From Duncaniella freteri (GTDB taxonomy: Bacteria; Bacteroidota; Bacteroidia; Bacteroidales; Muribaculaceae): a stretch of 64,000 nt of DNA. The translations under genes were made by a program, and so were the position numbers. Shown here one piece after another: positions 44,230 through 53,490 of the stretch. Within the stretch, counting starts at the first letter, position 1. Each line of letters begins with the position of its first letter. The notes beneath the pieces were generated by a model. It ran no database searches, had not been told where the DNA came from, and worked only from the letters and a program-made list of their open reading frames with translations. The stretch spans positions 1,860,001-1,924,000 of the forward strand of contig NZ_SJSA01000001.1 in the NCBI RefSeq assembly GCF_004766125.1, read 5' to 3'.

Positions 44230-45654
44230 TCAGGTGCATGACTCGCCATGCATCTCCTGACGGATTTTCCCTAACCTGAACCGGAATGTCAGTCCGTTGT
44301 TGTTGAACGCCTTTATCTCCCCTCCATGGATTGCTACGGCATTGCGGACGATAGCCAGTCCCAGCCCTGTGCCTCCGGCTGCTCTGGAGCGTCCCTTGTC
44401 GATACGGTAGAACCGTTCGAATATATGCGGCATATGCTCCTCGGCTATTCCGCATCCGTTGTCACTCACTGTGAAACGTCCATCGCGGTCAGCTCTGATG
44501 GTGATTTCCGTGCATCCGCTGTAGGATATGGCATTGTCTATGAGGTTGCGGAATATCGATTCAAGCAGGGCCGTATTCCCCATGACAGTAAGCTGCGGGA
44601 CCTCCAGACTGATGTGTGCCTCGGTTCTTATCTGTTCCTCCTCCACGATACCCTTTATCAGAGCGGTAAGGTCCACAGTCTCCTTGGCTATCATTTCCGA
44701 GCCTTCGTCCATTCTTGTGATAGTCGAAACATCCTTAAGCAGCGAGCTGAGCCGCCTTGTGTTGGCGAAAAGACGCTCTATGAATTCACGTTTCTTCTCT
44801 TCAGGCAGGTCGGGGCAGTCGCGTAGCAGCTCCAGGCTCACCATCATTGATGCCACCGGGGTCTTGAGCTCATGGTTTATATTATTGGTGAGCTGTTTTT
44901 TCAGGCGTATCTTGTCCTTTTCCTGGCGCATCGCCTCGTTGTGGCGTTCGTCGCGCTGGATGTATAGCCTTACTATGTGGCTGGCTATGCTGCCGAGTTC
45001 ATCATGTGGGAATGCCTCTTCCTCGAATATGCGTTCCCCCTTCTCTGCCCTTTGGGCGAATCGGTTGAGCCTGACTATGCTTTTGGATATGCGTCGTGTC
45101 ACCAGATAGCCCACCATGCTGATTATCACGGTTACTACGAGCATTATCCACAGCAATGTGCTGTCGGCACGCAGAAATTCCTCAAGCTTGTGTGTATAAG
45201 GGGCGGCTGAGCGTACCACAGTACCGTTGTCACCCAGTCGTGCGGAATAGAAATAGTCGGCATCATCGCTCTCGGAATGGCGTCCTATTATGTGCCCTGT
45301 CCCATGTTTGCGTGCGTCGGTCACCTCGGGGCGGGAGTTATGGTTGGCGGTGGGGAACGGCGTGCTGGAGTTGTTGTCAAACATCACATTCCCCTCCCGG
45401 TCTATTATGGTGATGCGCAGTCCGTCGGTGCTTTTGTCCATGCTCCCTGCTATATCGTCGATAGGATCGCTGTGGCGTATGGCGTCGATTATGCGGAGGT
45501 TGTGCATCTGTAGTTCCGTGTCAAGAAGCTGTGCCTTGAACTCCTTTTCCCTATGGTATTGGAACACCATGAATATCCCCACCAGCCCCCAGCACAGAAG
45601 CAGCACAGTGAGAAGCACCCTTGAGTGGAACGAAAGTTTAATCCTGCCAGCCAT
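44230..45654 (-). CDS. membrane sensor histidine kinase
   Basis: This kinase of 474 residues has two membrane helices (VLLTVLLLCWGLVGIFMVFQ and LLWIMLVVTVIISMVGYLVT) around a periplasmic sensor of about 130 residues. A HAMP-like linker follows, then HisKA with NNINHELKTPVASMM (histidine near 258). HATPase boxes are FRNLIDNAISYSG (N), VSDNGCGIAEEHMP (G1) and GGTGLGLAIVRNAV (G2). It should phosphorylate the response regulator encoded upstream, which it overlaps by 17 bases. The signal is unknown; the phosphate transporter beside it suggests envelope or phosphate sensing. Confidence 0.95.
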   Translation of the reverse strand: MAGRIKLSFHSRVLLTVLLLCWGLVGIFMVFQYHREKEFKAQLLDTELQMHNLRIIDAIRHSDPIDDIAGSMDKSTDGLRITIIDREGNVMFDNNSSTPFPTANHNSRPEVTDARKHGTGHIIGRHSESDDADYFYSARLGDNGTVVRSAAPYTHKLEEFLRADSTLLWIMLVVTVIISMVGYLVTRRISKSIVRLNRFAQRAEKGERIFEEEAFPHDELGSIASHIVRLYIQRDERHNEAMRQEKDKIRLKKQLTNNINHELKTPVASMMVSLELLRDCPDLPEEKKREFIERLFANTRRLSSLLKDVSTITRMDEGSEMIAKETVDLTALIKGIVEEEQIRTEAHISLEVPQLTVMGNTALLESIFRNLIDNAISYSGCTEITIRADRDGRFTVSDNGCGIAEEHMPHIFERFYRIDKGRSRAAGGTGLGLAIVRNAVAIHGGEIKAFNNNGLTFRFRLGKIRQEMHGESCT

Positions 45655-46297
45655 ATCCGTATCCTGAGCGTGAGGTTATGCATTTGCCGTAGTTGCCGAG
45701 CTTTGCGCGGAGGCGTGTGATGTGCACATCCACGGTGCGGTCCGACACCACCGTCCTCTCGGGCCATATCTTTGCCAGGAGCTCTTCGCGAGTGAATATC
45801 CTTCCGGGGTTCTCAAGAAGCATGGCGAGGATCTCGAATTCCTTTCGGGGGAGTTTAAGCGGCACGCCGTCGGCTGTGCATGTGAGGGTGTTTCTGTCGC
45901 AGGTCACGCCGTCAGATGCTGCGGGGCGGGGAGGCACACGGCGTAGCACAGCCTCGATCCTTGCAAGGACATTTTTCAGGGAGTACGGTTTTGCGATGTA
46001 ATCGTCAGCGCCTAAATTGAGTCCCGCCACCATATCGTCATCATTGTCCTTGGCTGTCAGGAATATTATGGGTACGGATGCTGTGAGCGGATTCTCCCTG
46101 ACATTCATGGCAAGATCGGTACCGCTCATCTCTCCCATCATTATGTCAAGAAGCAGCAGGTCATAGCGCGTGAGGTTCAGGAGCGATGCCTCCTCGGCAC
46201 TCGGAGCCGTATCCACGTCATAGCCTTGCAGTTCGAGATAGGTGCCGAGTCCGGCACGAAGGTCATCTTCATCATCCACAATAAGTATCCTTGCCAT
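45638..46297 (-). CDS. OmpR/PhoB-family response regulator
   Basis: This regulator of 219 residues has a receiver domain with VDDEDD, the phospho-acceptor D51 in LLLLDIMMG, and a switch lysine in FLTAKDNDDD. The winged-helix DNA-binding domain has KLPRKEFEILAMLLENPGRI and SDRTVDVHITRLRAKLG. It overlaps its cognate kinase gene by 17 bases, which implies coupled expression. A -7 box (TAAATTTG on the - strand at 46361-46354) lies 57 bases upstream of the start. Confidence 0.95.
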   Translation of the reverse strand: MARILIVDDEDDLRAGLGTYLELQGYDVDTAPSAEEASLLNLTRYDLLLLDIMMGEMSGTDLAMNVRENPLTASVPIIFLTAKDNDDDMVAGLNLGADDYIAKPYSLKNVLARIEAVLRRVPPRPAASDGVTCDRNTLTCTADGVPLKLPRKEFEILAMLLENPGRIFTREELLAKIWPERTVVSDRTVDVHITRLRAKLGNYGKCITSRSGYGYGWQD

Positions 46298-46353
46298 AAG
46301 TTATTGTTGTATAGTCCTGGTCGGTTTGGGTTGCTTTGGTGTTGTTTATATGC

Positions 46354-46361
46354 CAAATTTA
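46354..46361 (-). promoter_or_regulatory. -7 box of the two-component operon
   Basis: TAAATTTG on the - strand fits the Bacteroidota -7 consensus 57 bases before the response regulator start. No clear -33 partner is seen. Confidence 0.45.
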
Positions 46362-46481
46362 CGCAGAATTCGTGAGATTATGGCATCATGCGGTAAATTT
46401 AGTCAATTTATTTCTTGGGGATATGTATGTTTTTGACTTTTAATAAAAATCAAACGGCATGGAAAATCCGGGATTTTTATG

Positions 46482-46489
46482 TACCTTTG
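46482..46489 (+). promoter_or_regulatory. uvrB -7 box, almost touching the start codon
   Basis: TACCTTTG ends six bases before the uvrB ATG at 46496. Transcription would begin at or just before the start codon, giving a leaderless or nearly leaderless message. Confidence 0.55.
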
Positions 46490-46495
46490 TAAGTT

Positions 46496-48595
46496 ATGAA
46501 ATTCCAGCTGACTTCACAATATCAACCCACCGGCGACCAGCCGCAGGCAATAGAGCAATTGGTCAACGGCATCAAGGCGGGCGACAAGGCACAGACACTC
46601 CTTGGCGTCACCGGCTCGGGAAAGACGTTTACAATGGCAAACGTCATAGCCAGGGTTGAGAAGCCCACTCTCATTCTCAGCCACAACAAGACTCTTGCCG
46701 CTCAGCTCTATGGCGAGTTCAAGAACTTTTTCCCTGAAAATTCGGTGCAGTACTTCGTGTCCTATTACGATTACTATCAGCCGGAAGCCTATATCCCCAC
46801 TGTCGATAAATACATCGAGAAGGACCTGATGATCAACGAAGAGATTGACCGTCTGCGCCTTTCCACTGTCTCGGCACTCCTTTCGGGGCGTAAGGATGTG
46901 ATAGTGGTGTCATCGGTGTCATGTCTCTATGGCATGGGCAATCCTGAGGATTTCGACAGCAATGTGATAAAGATATCCGTAGGGCAGAAGATCGCACGCA
47001 ACAAGTTTCTCCGCACTCTCAGCAGCTCATTGTATTCACGCAATGAGATCGAACTGTCACGCGGCACATTCCGTGTGAAGGGCGACACCGTCGACATCCG
47101 TCTTGCCTATGAGGAGATCATAGTGCGTGTTACATTCTGGGGCGATGAGATTGAGTCGATCAAGACCATCCATCCGTCCGATAACACGTCGCTCGGCTCC
47201 CACAATGAGTTCCAGATATATCCTGCCAACCTTTTTGTCACCTCTCCCGAAAGGATGGGGTCGGCAATAGGGCAGATAGAGCTCGACCTTGGCGAGCAGT
47301 ACAACTTCTTCATGCGCGAAGCGAGGGAGATGGAGGCGAAACGTCTGCTGGAGCGTGTGACTTACGATGTGGAGATGCTCCGTGAGCTGGGGCATTGTTC
47401 AGGTATAGAGAATTATTCACGATATTTCGACGGTCGTCAGCCTGGTATGCGTCCTTTCTGTCTCCTCGACTATTTCCCGAAGGATTTCCTTACCATTATC
47501 GACGAGAGCCACGTCACTCTTCCGCAGTGTCGTGCGATGTATGGCGGTGACCTTTCGCGTAAGATGAATCTTGTGGAGTATGGTTTCCGCCTCCCTGCGG
47601 CTCTTGACAACCGTCCGTTGCGTTTCGAGGAGTTTGAGCGTCTCACGCCCCAGGTTCTCTATGTGAGTGCCACTCCTGCCGATTATGAGCTGGAGAAGTG
47701 CGAAGGGGTTGTGGTGGAGCAGATCATACGCCCCACCGGGCTTCTCGATCCGGTCATAGAGGTGCGTCCGTCGCTCAACCAGATCGACGATCTTCTCAAC
47801 GAGATCAATGACCGTGTGGAGCGTGACGAGCGTGTGCTCGTGACCACTCTCACAAAGCGCATGGCTGAGGAGCTCAACGATTATCTGTTACGCTTGCGCA
47901 TAAAGACCGCTTATATACACAGTGATGTCGACACCCTCGACCGCATAAAGATTCTCGACGGGCTGAGGGCAGGAGAGTTTGACGTGCTCATCGGGGTCAA
48001 TCTTCTGCGAGAGGGGCTTGACCTTCCTGAAGTGTCACTGGTGGCTATCCTTGACGCCGACAAGGAGGGATTCCTCCGTTCTCACCGATCCCTTACACAG
48101 ACGGTGGGGCGTGCGGCGCGTAACCTCAATGGCACAGTCATAATGTATGCCGACAAGATCACCGACTCCATGCAGCAGACTATCGATGAGACATCGCGGC
48201 GACGCTCTGTTCAGCTCGCCTACAATGAGGAGCATGGCATAACACCCCAGGCAATAGTCAAGGCGCGCAATGTCATTATCGGACTCGACACCGATGAGAT
48301 ACTTCCGCAGGGCAAGCCCGGGCAGGGACGCTCGTCAGCAAAAGGTGCCGGAACTTTCGGACGAGGTAAGAGCGCGCAGCCTGTGCCGTATGCCGGAGAA
48401 TACTCTTCGAGAGTGGATGTCGCAGCCGATCCTGTCATGCCTTATCTGTCGGCTGATGCTCTGCGCAAGCTCATCGAGAAACGCCGTGTGGAGATGGTTG
48501 ACGCTGCAAAAAATATGAACTTTATCGAGGCGGCACAGATGCGTGACGAGATCATCGCCATGGAGGACCGCCTTTCCAAAATGCCTGCTGAATAA
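46496..48595 (+). CDS. uvrB: excinuclease ABC subunit B
   Basis: UvrB of 699 residues is the damage-verifying helicase of nucleotide excision repair. The N-terminus [20 protein letters not shown] is the normal UvrB start. Walker A is [10 protein letters not shown] (residues 37-46), the beta-hairpin is [13 protein letters not shown], and [10 protein letters not shown] holds Walker B. Helicase motif VI is [16 protein letters not shown] motif that binds UvrC closes the protein ([20 protein letters not shown]). The next gene starts in its stop codon (TAATG). Confidence 0.98.
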   Translation: MKFQLTSQYQPTGDQPQAIEQLVNGIKAGDKAQTLLGVTGSGKTFTMANVIARVEKPTLILSHNKTLAAQLYGEFKNFFPENSVQYFVSYYDYYQPEAYIPTVDKYIEKDLMINEEIDRLRLSTVSALLSGRKDVIVVSSVSCLYGMGNPEDFDSNVIKISVGQKIARNKFLRTLSSSLYSRNEIELSRGTFRVKGDTVDIRLAYEEIIVRVTFWGDEIESIKTIHPSDNTSLGSHNEFQIYPANLFVTSPERMGSAIGQIELDLGEQYNFFMREAREMEAKRLLERVTYDVEMLRELGHCSGIENYSRYFDGRQPGMRPFCLLDYFPKDFLTIIDESHVTLPQCRAMYGGDLSRKMNLVEYGFRLPAALDNRPLRFEEFERLTPQVLYVSATPADYELEKCEGVVVEQIIRPTGLLDPVIEVRPSLNQIDDLLNEINDRVERDERVLVTTLTKRMAEELNDYLLRLRIKTAYIHSDVDTLDRIKILDGLRAGEFDVLIGVNLLREGLDLPEVSLVAILDADKEGFLRSHRSLTQTVGRAARNLNGTVIMYADKITDSMQQTIDETSRRRSVQLAYNEEHGITPQAIVKARNVIIGLDTDEILPQGKPGQGRSSAKGAGTFGRGKSAQPVPYAGEYSSRVDVAADPVMPYLSADALRKLIEKRRVEMVDAAKNMNFIEAAQMRDEIIAMEDRLSKMPAE

Positions 48596-50460
48596 TGATA
48601 CCGAGAGTCGATGCATATTTGCCTACGAGTGTCAAGGAGATGAAGATTCTTGGCTGGGACAGTGTGGACGTAGTGCTGTTTTCAGGTGATGCCTATGTGG
48701 ATCATCCTTCGTTTGGGGCTGCTGTGATAGGGCGTACGCTACAGGCTGCCGGTTACAGGGTGGCTATAGTCCCGCAGCCCAACTGGCAGGACGACCTGCG
48801 CGATTTCCGCAAGTTCGGTGCACCGCGCCTGTTCTTTGGGGTCTCTGCCGGAGCCATGGACTCCATGGTCAATCATTACACTGCTGCTCGTCGTCGTCGC
48901 AGTGACGATGCCTACACCCCGGGAGGGCGTCATGGCGCGCGTCCCGACTATCCGACTGTAGTGTACTCCGACATACTCAGGAGACTGTTTCCGGGTACCC
49001 CCATCATAGCCGGAGGCATTGAGGCTTCGATGCGCCGTCTGTCTCATTACGATTATTGGGAGGACCGTCTGCGTCCGTCGCTGCTCATTGATTGTAGTGC
49101 TGACCTCATATCCTATGGGATGGGTGAGAAGTGTGTCGTAGAGATTGCACAGCATATCGACAGCGGTGAGTCGCTTGATTCGCTCACATGCCTGCCTCAG
49201 ACTGTCATACGCACCTCTGCTCCTGGCATGGATTGCCGTGAGGGTAAGATATATGTGGGCGATCAGGACATTGTGCTCCACAGTTATGAGCGTTGCCAGG
49301 CCGACAAGCGTTGCCAGGCTGAGAATTTCAGGCATATCGAGCAGCAGAGCAATTCGATGCACGGAAAGACTCTGTGGCAGCGTCACGGCGACATATGGAT
49401 AAAGGTCAATCCCATGTATCCTCCCATGGCTACCGAGGAGATCGATGCGTCATTCGACCTCCCTTACACTCGTCTCCCTCATCCGCGCTACAAAGGTAAA
49501 CGCATTCCTGCCTACGATATGATACGTCATTCGGTCAACATCCATCGCGGATGTTTCGGCGGATGCTCATTCTGTACCATTTCGGCTCATCAGGGCAAGT
49601 TCATTGCCTCGCGCAGTAAGGAATCTGTGCTCCGTGAGGTGCGGCAGGTCACCCGGATGGATGATTTCAAAGGCTATCTCAGCGATGTTGGCGGGCCGAG
49701 TGCCAATATGTACCGGCTTGGCGGAAAGGACCGTTCGCTATGTGAGAAATGCCTTAAGCCATCATGCCTGCATCCGTCTGTGTGCCCTAATCTCAACACT
49801 GATCATCGTCCGCTTCTCGATCTCTATCATGCCGTTGATGCTGTGCCTGGAGTCAAGAAGTCATTCATAGGGAGCGGTGTGCGTTACGACCTCTCCATGC
49901 ATCATACAGGTGATGAGGCTGTCGACCGCGCCAACCGTCAGTATAACGAGGAACTTATCACCGCCCATGTGTCTGGCAGGCTGAAAGTTGCTCCGGAACA
50001 CACCTCCGATGTGGTGCTCGACATTATGCGTAAGCCCACGTTCAGGCTTTATCACGAGTTCTCACGATTCTTCAGCAGGGTCAATTCTGCCCATGGGCTG
50101 AAACAGCAGCTCATACCATATTTCATATCCTCCCATCCGGGATGCCGTGAAGTCGACATGGCAGAGCTCGCTGCCGAGACCAAGAGTCTTGACCTGCATC
50201 TGGAGCAGGTGCAGGATTTCACTCCCACACCCATGACTCTTTCCACCGAGATATATTATACCGGGTTCCATCCTTACACTTTGAAGCCGGTGTTTACTGC
50301 GACTGATCCGGAAGCCAAGAAAGCCCAGCGCAAATATTTCTTCTGGTATGATCCCTCCTACCGTCAGGACATCACCCGCTCCCTCATGCGCATGCATCGC
50401 ACCGATCTTCTCGCACGTCTCTTCCCGCGTTCCGCCTCCTATCCATACAGAAAAAAGTAG
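48595..50460 (+). CDS. YgiQ-family radical SAM protein
   Basis: This protein of 621 residues begins with a UPF0313-type N-terminal domain (PTSVKEMKILGWDSVDVVLF; GGIEASMRRLSHYDYWEDR). The radical SAM cluster motif is HRGCFGGCSFCTIS near residue 318. The C-terminal region has LSDVGGPSANMY, a cysteine-rich segment and QVQDFTPTPMT. The family is widespread but its reaction is not established. It is translationally coupled to uvrB by a one-base overlap. Confidence 0.93.
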   Translation: MIPRVDAYLPTSVKEMKILGWDSVDVVLFSGDAYVDHPSFGAAVIGRTLQAAGYRVAIVPQPNWQDDLRDFRKFGAPRLFFGVSAGAMDSMVNHYTAARRRRSDDAYTPGGRHGARPDYPTVVYSDILRRLFPGTPIIAGGIEASMRRLSHYDYWEDRLRPSLLIDCSADLISYGMGEKCVVEIAQHIDSGESLDSLTCLPQTVIRTSAPGMDCREGKIYVGDQDIVLHSYERCQADKRCQAENFRHIEQQSNSMHGKTLWQRHGDIWIKVNPMYPPMATEEIDASFDLPYTRLPHPRYKGKRIPAYDMIRHSVNIHRGCFGGCSFCTISAHQGKFIASRSKESVLREVRQVTRMDDFKGYLSDVGGPSANMYRLGGKDRSLCEKCLKPSCLHPSVCPNLNTDHRPLLDLYHAVDAVPGVKKSFIGSGVRYDLSMHHTGDEAVDRANRQYNEELITAHVSGRLKVAPEHTSDVVLDIMRKPTFRLYHEFSRFFSRVNSAHGLKQQLIPYFISSHPGCREVDMAELAAETKSLDLHLEQVQDFTPTPMTLSTEIYYTGFHPYTLKPVFTATDPEAKKAQRKYFFWYDPSYRQDITRSLMRMHRTDLLARLFPRSASYPYRKK

Positions 50461-50567
50461 ATTGCAATGTCTGCCTGGCTGTACCCTACAGTTGTTTATC
50501 CGTTGATACATAGGTGTTGACGGAGGCATCTTGCATAGGCATTATTGCAAAGAATGGTGCCTATGTT

Positions 50568-50598
50568 TTTGTGATGTCGTAAAAATTCATTACATTTG
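50568..50598 (+). promoter_or_regulatory. promoter of the TonB receptor operon
   Basis: TTTG at 50568-50571, 19 bases, then TACATTTG at 50591-50598 is a canonical Bacteroidota promoter. It leaves a leader of about 90 bases before the receptor start. Confidence 0.8.
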
Positions 50599-50694
50599 TG
50601 AAAAATTTTTAATCTTCCAATAGTTTTTATCACCGGATTATATTCAGATAAACCAAAATAAAACTAAGTCTAATCATCTAACCAGTCATCAATT

Positions 50695-53457
50695 ATGTTA
50701 AAGAGACTCCTCCTAACAGCCGCAGCCGTATGGCTTAACTGTATGGTGTCGCTCGCAGCAGCTGACGATGTCACGTGTAAAGGCGTGCTGGTAAATGAGG
50801 TGGGCGAGCCTATCATTGGCGCGACTATCACAGTTCCCGGCACAAAAGTTGTCACCACTACCGACATCGATGGTAACTTCTCTTTCTCTGCTCCAAAGGG
50901 AAAGAAGGTTCATATCAATTACATAGGCTATAAGCCTCTCGACCTTGAGGTTGCGTCCGATCTCGGTCAGGTTGCAATGGATGTAGCATCCGAAATGCTT
51001 CAGGACGTTGTGGTTACACAGTCTATAGCACGTACGCGTAAGACCCCTGTGGCTGTGTCGGCTGTGAATGCCGAGACTCTTGAGATCAAGCTCGGCAACC
51101 AGGAGCTTCCCGAGGTGCTCAAGACCACTCCCGGTGTATGGGCCACAAAGGACGGCGGCGGTTTCGGCGATGCCAAGATCAATATCCGCGGTTTCCGTTC
51201 CAACAACACTGCCACCATGGTCAATGGTGTGCCTGTCAACGATATGGAATGGGGCGGTATCTACTGGTCCAACTGGAGCGGACTCGGTGATGTCACCTCA
51301 TCGATGCAGGTACAGCGCGGTCTCGGAGCCACAATCATATCGTCACCCTCATTCGGCGGTACCATCAATATGATCACCAAGGGCCTCGATGCAAAGAGAG
51401 GCGGCACAGCCTGGTACGGACTTGGCAACGATAACTCCATGAACTATGGTATATCGTTCTCTACAGGTCTGATGAAGAACGGCTGGGCTCTAACATTCCT
51501 CGGTGCGCGCAAGACCGGCGACGGATACATCCAGGGCACCGACTATGAGGCTTACAGCTACTTCCTCAACATATCCAAGCGTCTCAACGATAACAATCAG
51601 ATCTCTCTTACTGTGACCGGCGCGCCTCAGACCCACAACAAGCGTAACTCAGCCAACGGTCTGTCAATAAAGGAATGGCAGAATGTGGCTAACTTCATGC
51701 CTAAGGGTGAGGCTTACCGATACAATCCTACCTATGGTCTGGGCTTGAACGGTGAGGAGAAGTCGTCACAGTACAATGTGTACAACAAGCCTGTGGCTAT
51801 GGTCAACCATGTATGGCAGATCAACCACAAGTCATCGCTGTCGTCAGTAGCCTATGCTTCACTCGGAAGCGGTTACGGTTCCAACGGTCAGGGCTACAGC
51901 TCTTCTTATAGGAATCTGTGGTATGGTGCCACAGACGGTGCCCTTAACTGGAGTACTGTCGAGAGCAACGGTGTGACTTACAATCTGCGTCATGGCAACG
52001 GTATGTTCGCCTACGATCAGATTCAGCTTATGAACCAGAACAGCACCACCGGATCTCTCATGGCTATGTCGAATTCCGTGAACAACCATAAATGGTTCGG
52101 CTTCATCTCCAACTATAAGAATGAGCTAACTGAGAATCTTGCAGTCACAGCCGGTGTCGATGTGCGCTATTACAAGGGATACCACACCAATGAGCTTTCC
52201 GATCTCTACAATGGAGCTTACTTCATTGATGAGACTCGTTCCAACAAGAATGTGACCCGTACATTCGCTACTCCTGAAGCAAAGCTCGCATGGCAGCGTG
52301 AGAAACTTGGTGTAGGCGATGTGGTATATCGCGACTGGGACAGCCGTATCTGGCAGGAAGGAGTGTATGCCCAGGCTGAGTATCAGGCTCTTGACAAGAA
52401 GCTCAACCTTGTTCTCGCCGGTGCCATGAACCTTAACACCTACACTCGTTACGAGAATTTCTATGTCGATGAGGAATTCAGCAAGTCACCTACAAAGACT
52501 TTCTTTGCCGGTAACATCAAGGCTGGTGCCAACTATAACATCAACCGTTACAACAACGTGTATGTCAACGGCGGTTACATCACACGCGCCCCATACCTCC
52601 AGTATGGAGTGTTCGTGTCCCCTGCCAACTCCAATGCCATCAACCCCGATCCGCGCAACGAGAAAGTCGCTGCTGTAGAGGTTGGCTATGAGTTCCATTC
52701 ACCCAAGTTCACTGCTCAGCTCAACGGCTATTATACAATGTGGATGGACCGTACCATGGTCACTTCTGGTACTTCGGAGTATGACGGCACACGCTATTCC
52801 GCTACCATGAATGGTGTGGACTCACGCTATATGGGTGTGGAACTCAATTTCGTCTACAAGCCTTTCAAGTGGATGGAGCTTTCAGGTATGCTGTCGATCG
52901 CTGACAACACCTGGCAGAACGACCCCATTGGTTACTACTACAACAGCCAGGGCGAGGCTCTTTCATTTCTCGGCAATCGTGAAACGGCTCCTGTCACCAC
53001 TACCCCTCTTGCCGAGGATCATCTCAATGCCACTATCGTGCAGAAGGGCATAAAGGTGGGCGGTTCAGCTCAGACCACAGGTGCTCTTGGTGTTCAGTTC
53101 AAGCCTTTCCGCGGATTCCGTATCGGCACCGACTGGACATTCAATGCACGCAACTACAGCGACTTCACGCTCAACTCTCGTAGCGATGTATCCCTCTCCC
53201 CGGGCAAGCCTCTCATTATCAGCGAGCCTTGGAAGATTCCTTTCGGCAATCAGCTCGATATCAATGCAAGCTACAATTTCCCGATTACCGACAATGTACG
53301 CTGCACATTCTCAGCCAACGTGTATAATGCATTCAACAATTACTATGTTATGGATGCCTACACCAACTATTCTACCGTCGGCACATGGGAAAATGCTTTC
53401 AGAGTCATCTACAGCTACGGACGTACATTCAACCTTCGTGCTAAACTTTACTTCTAA
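50695..53457 (+). CDS. TonB-dependent outer membrane receptor with N-terminal regulatory-like domain
   Basis: This receptor of 920 residues has signal MLKRLLLTAAAVWLNCMVSL and a carboxypeptidase-regulatory-like domain (GVLVNEVGEPIIGATITVPG). The plug is TRKTPVAVSAVNAETLEIK, with NIRGFRSNNTATMVNGVPVN and SMQVQRGLGATIISSPSFGG. A large beta-barrel ends in TFNLRAKLYF. It lacks the SusC GYGTQKK signature and has no SusD neighbour, so it belongs to the ordinary TonB receptor class. The cargo is unknown. The partner lipoprotein follows after 33 bases. Confidence 0.94.
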   Translation: MLKRLLLTAAAVWLNCMVSLAAADDVTCKGVLVNEVGEPIIGATITVPGTKVVTTTDIDGNFSFSAPKGKKVHINYIGYKPLDLEVASDLGQVAMDVASEMLQDVVVTQSIARTRKTPVAVSAVNAETLEIKLGNQELPEVLKTTPGVWATKDGGGFGDAKINIRGFRSNNTATMVNGVPVNDMEWGGIYWSNWSGLGDVTSSMQVQRGLGATIISSPSFGGTINMITKGLDAKRGGTAWYGLGNDNSMNYGISFSTGLMKNGWALTFLGARKTGDGYIQGTDYEAYSYFLNISKRLNDNNQISLTVTGAPQTHNKRNSANGLSIKEWQNVANFMPKGEAYRYNPTYGLGLNGEEKSSQYNVYNKPVAMVNHVWQINHKSSLSSVAYASLGSGYGSNGQGYSSSYRNLWYGATDGALNWSTVESNGVTYNLRHGNGMFAYDQIQLMNQNSTTGSLMAMSNSVNNHKWFGFISNYKNELTENLAVTAGVDVRYYKGYHTNELSDLYNGAYFIDETRSNKNVTRTFATPEAKLAWQREKLGVGDVVYRDWDSRIWQEGVYAQAEYQALDKKLNLVLAGAMNLNTYTRYENFYVDEEFSKSPTKTFFAGNIKAGANYNINRYNNVYVNGGYITRAPYLQYGVFVSPANSNAINPDPRNEKVAAVEVGYEFHSPKFTAQLNGYYTMWMDRTMVTSGTSEYDGTRYSATMNGVDSRYMGVELNFVYKPFKWMELSGMLSIADNTWQNDPIGYYYNSQGEALSFLGNRETAPVTTTPLAEDHLNATIVQKGIKVGGSAQTTGALGVQFKPFRGFRIGTDWTFNARNYSDFTLNSRSDVSLSPGKPLIISEPWKIPFGNQLDINASYNFPITDNVRCTFSANVYNAFNNYYVMDAYTNYSTVGTWENAFRVIYSYGRTFNLRAKLYF

Positions 53458-53490
53458 CCGAGCACCCACTCATAACGTATAAATACAATT

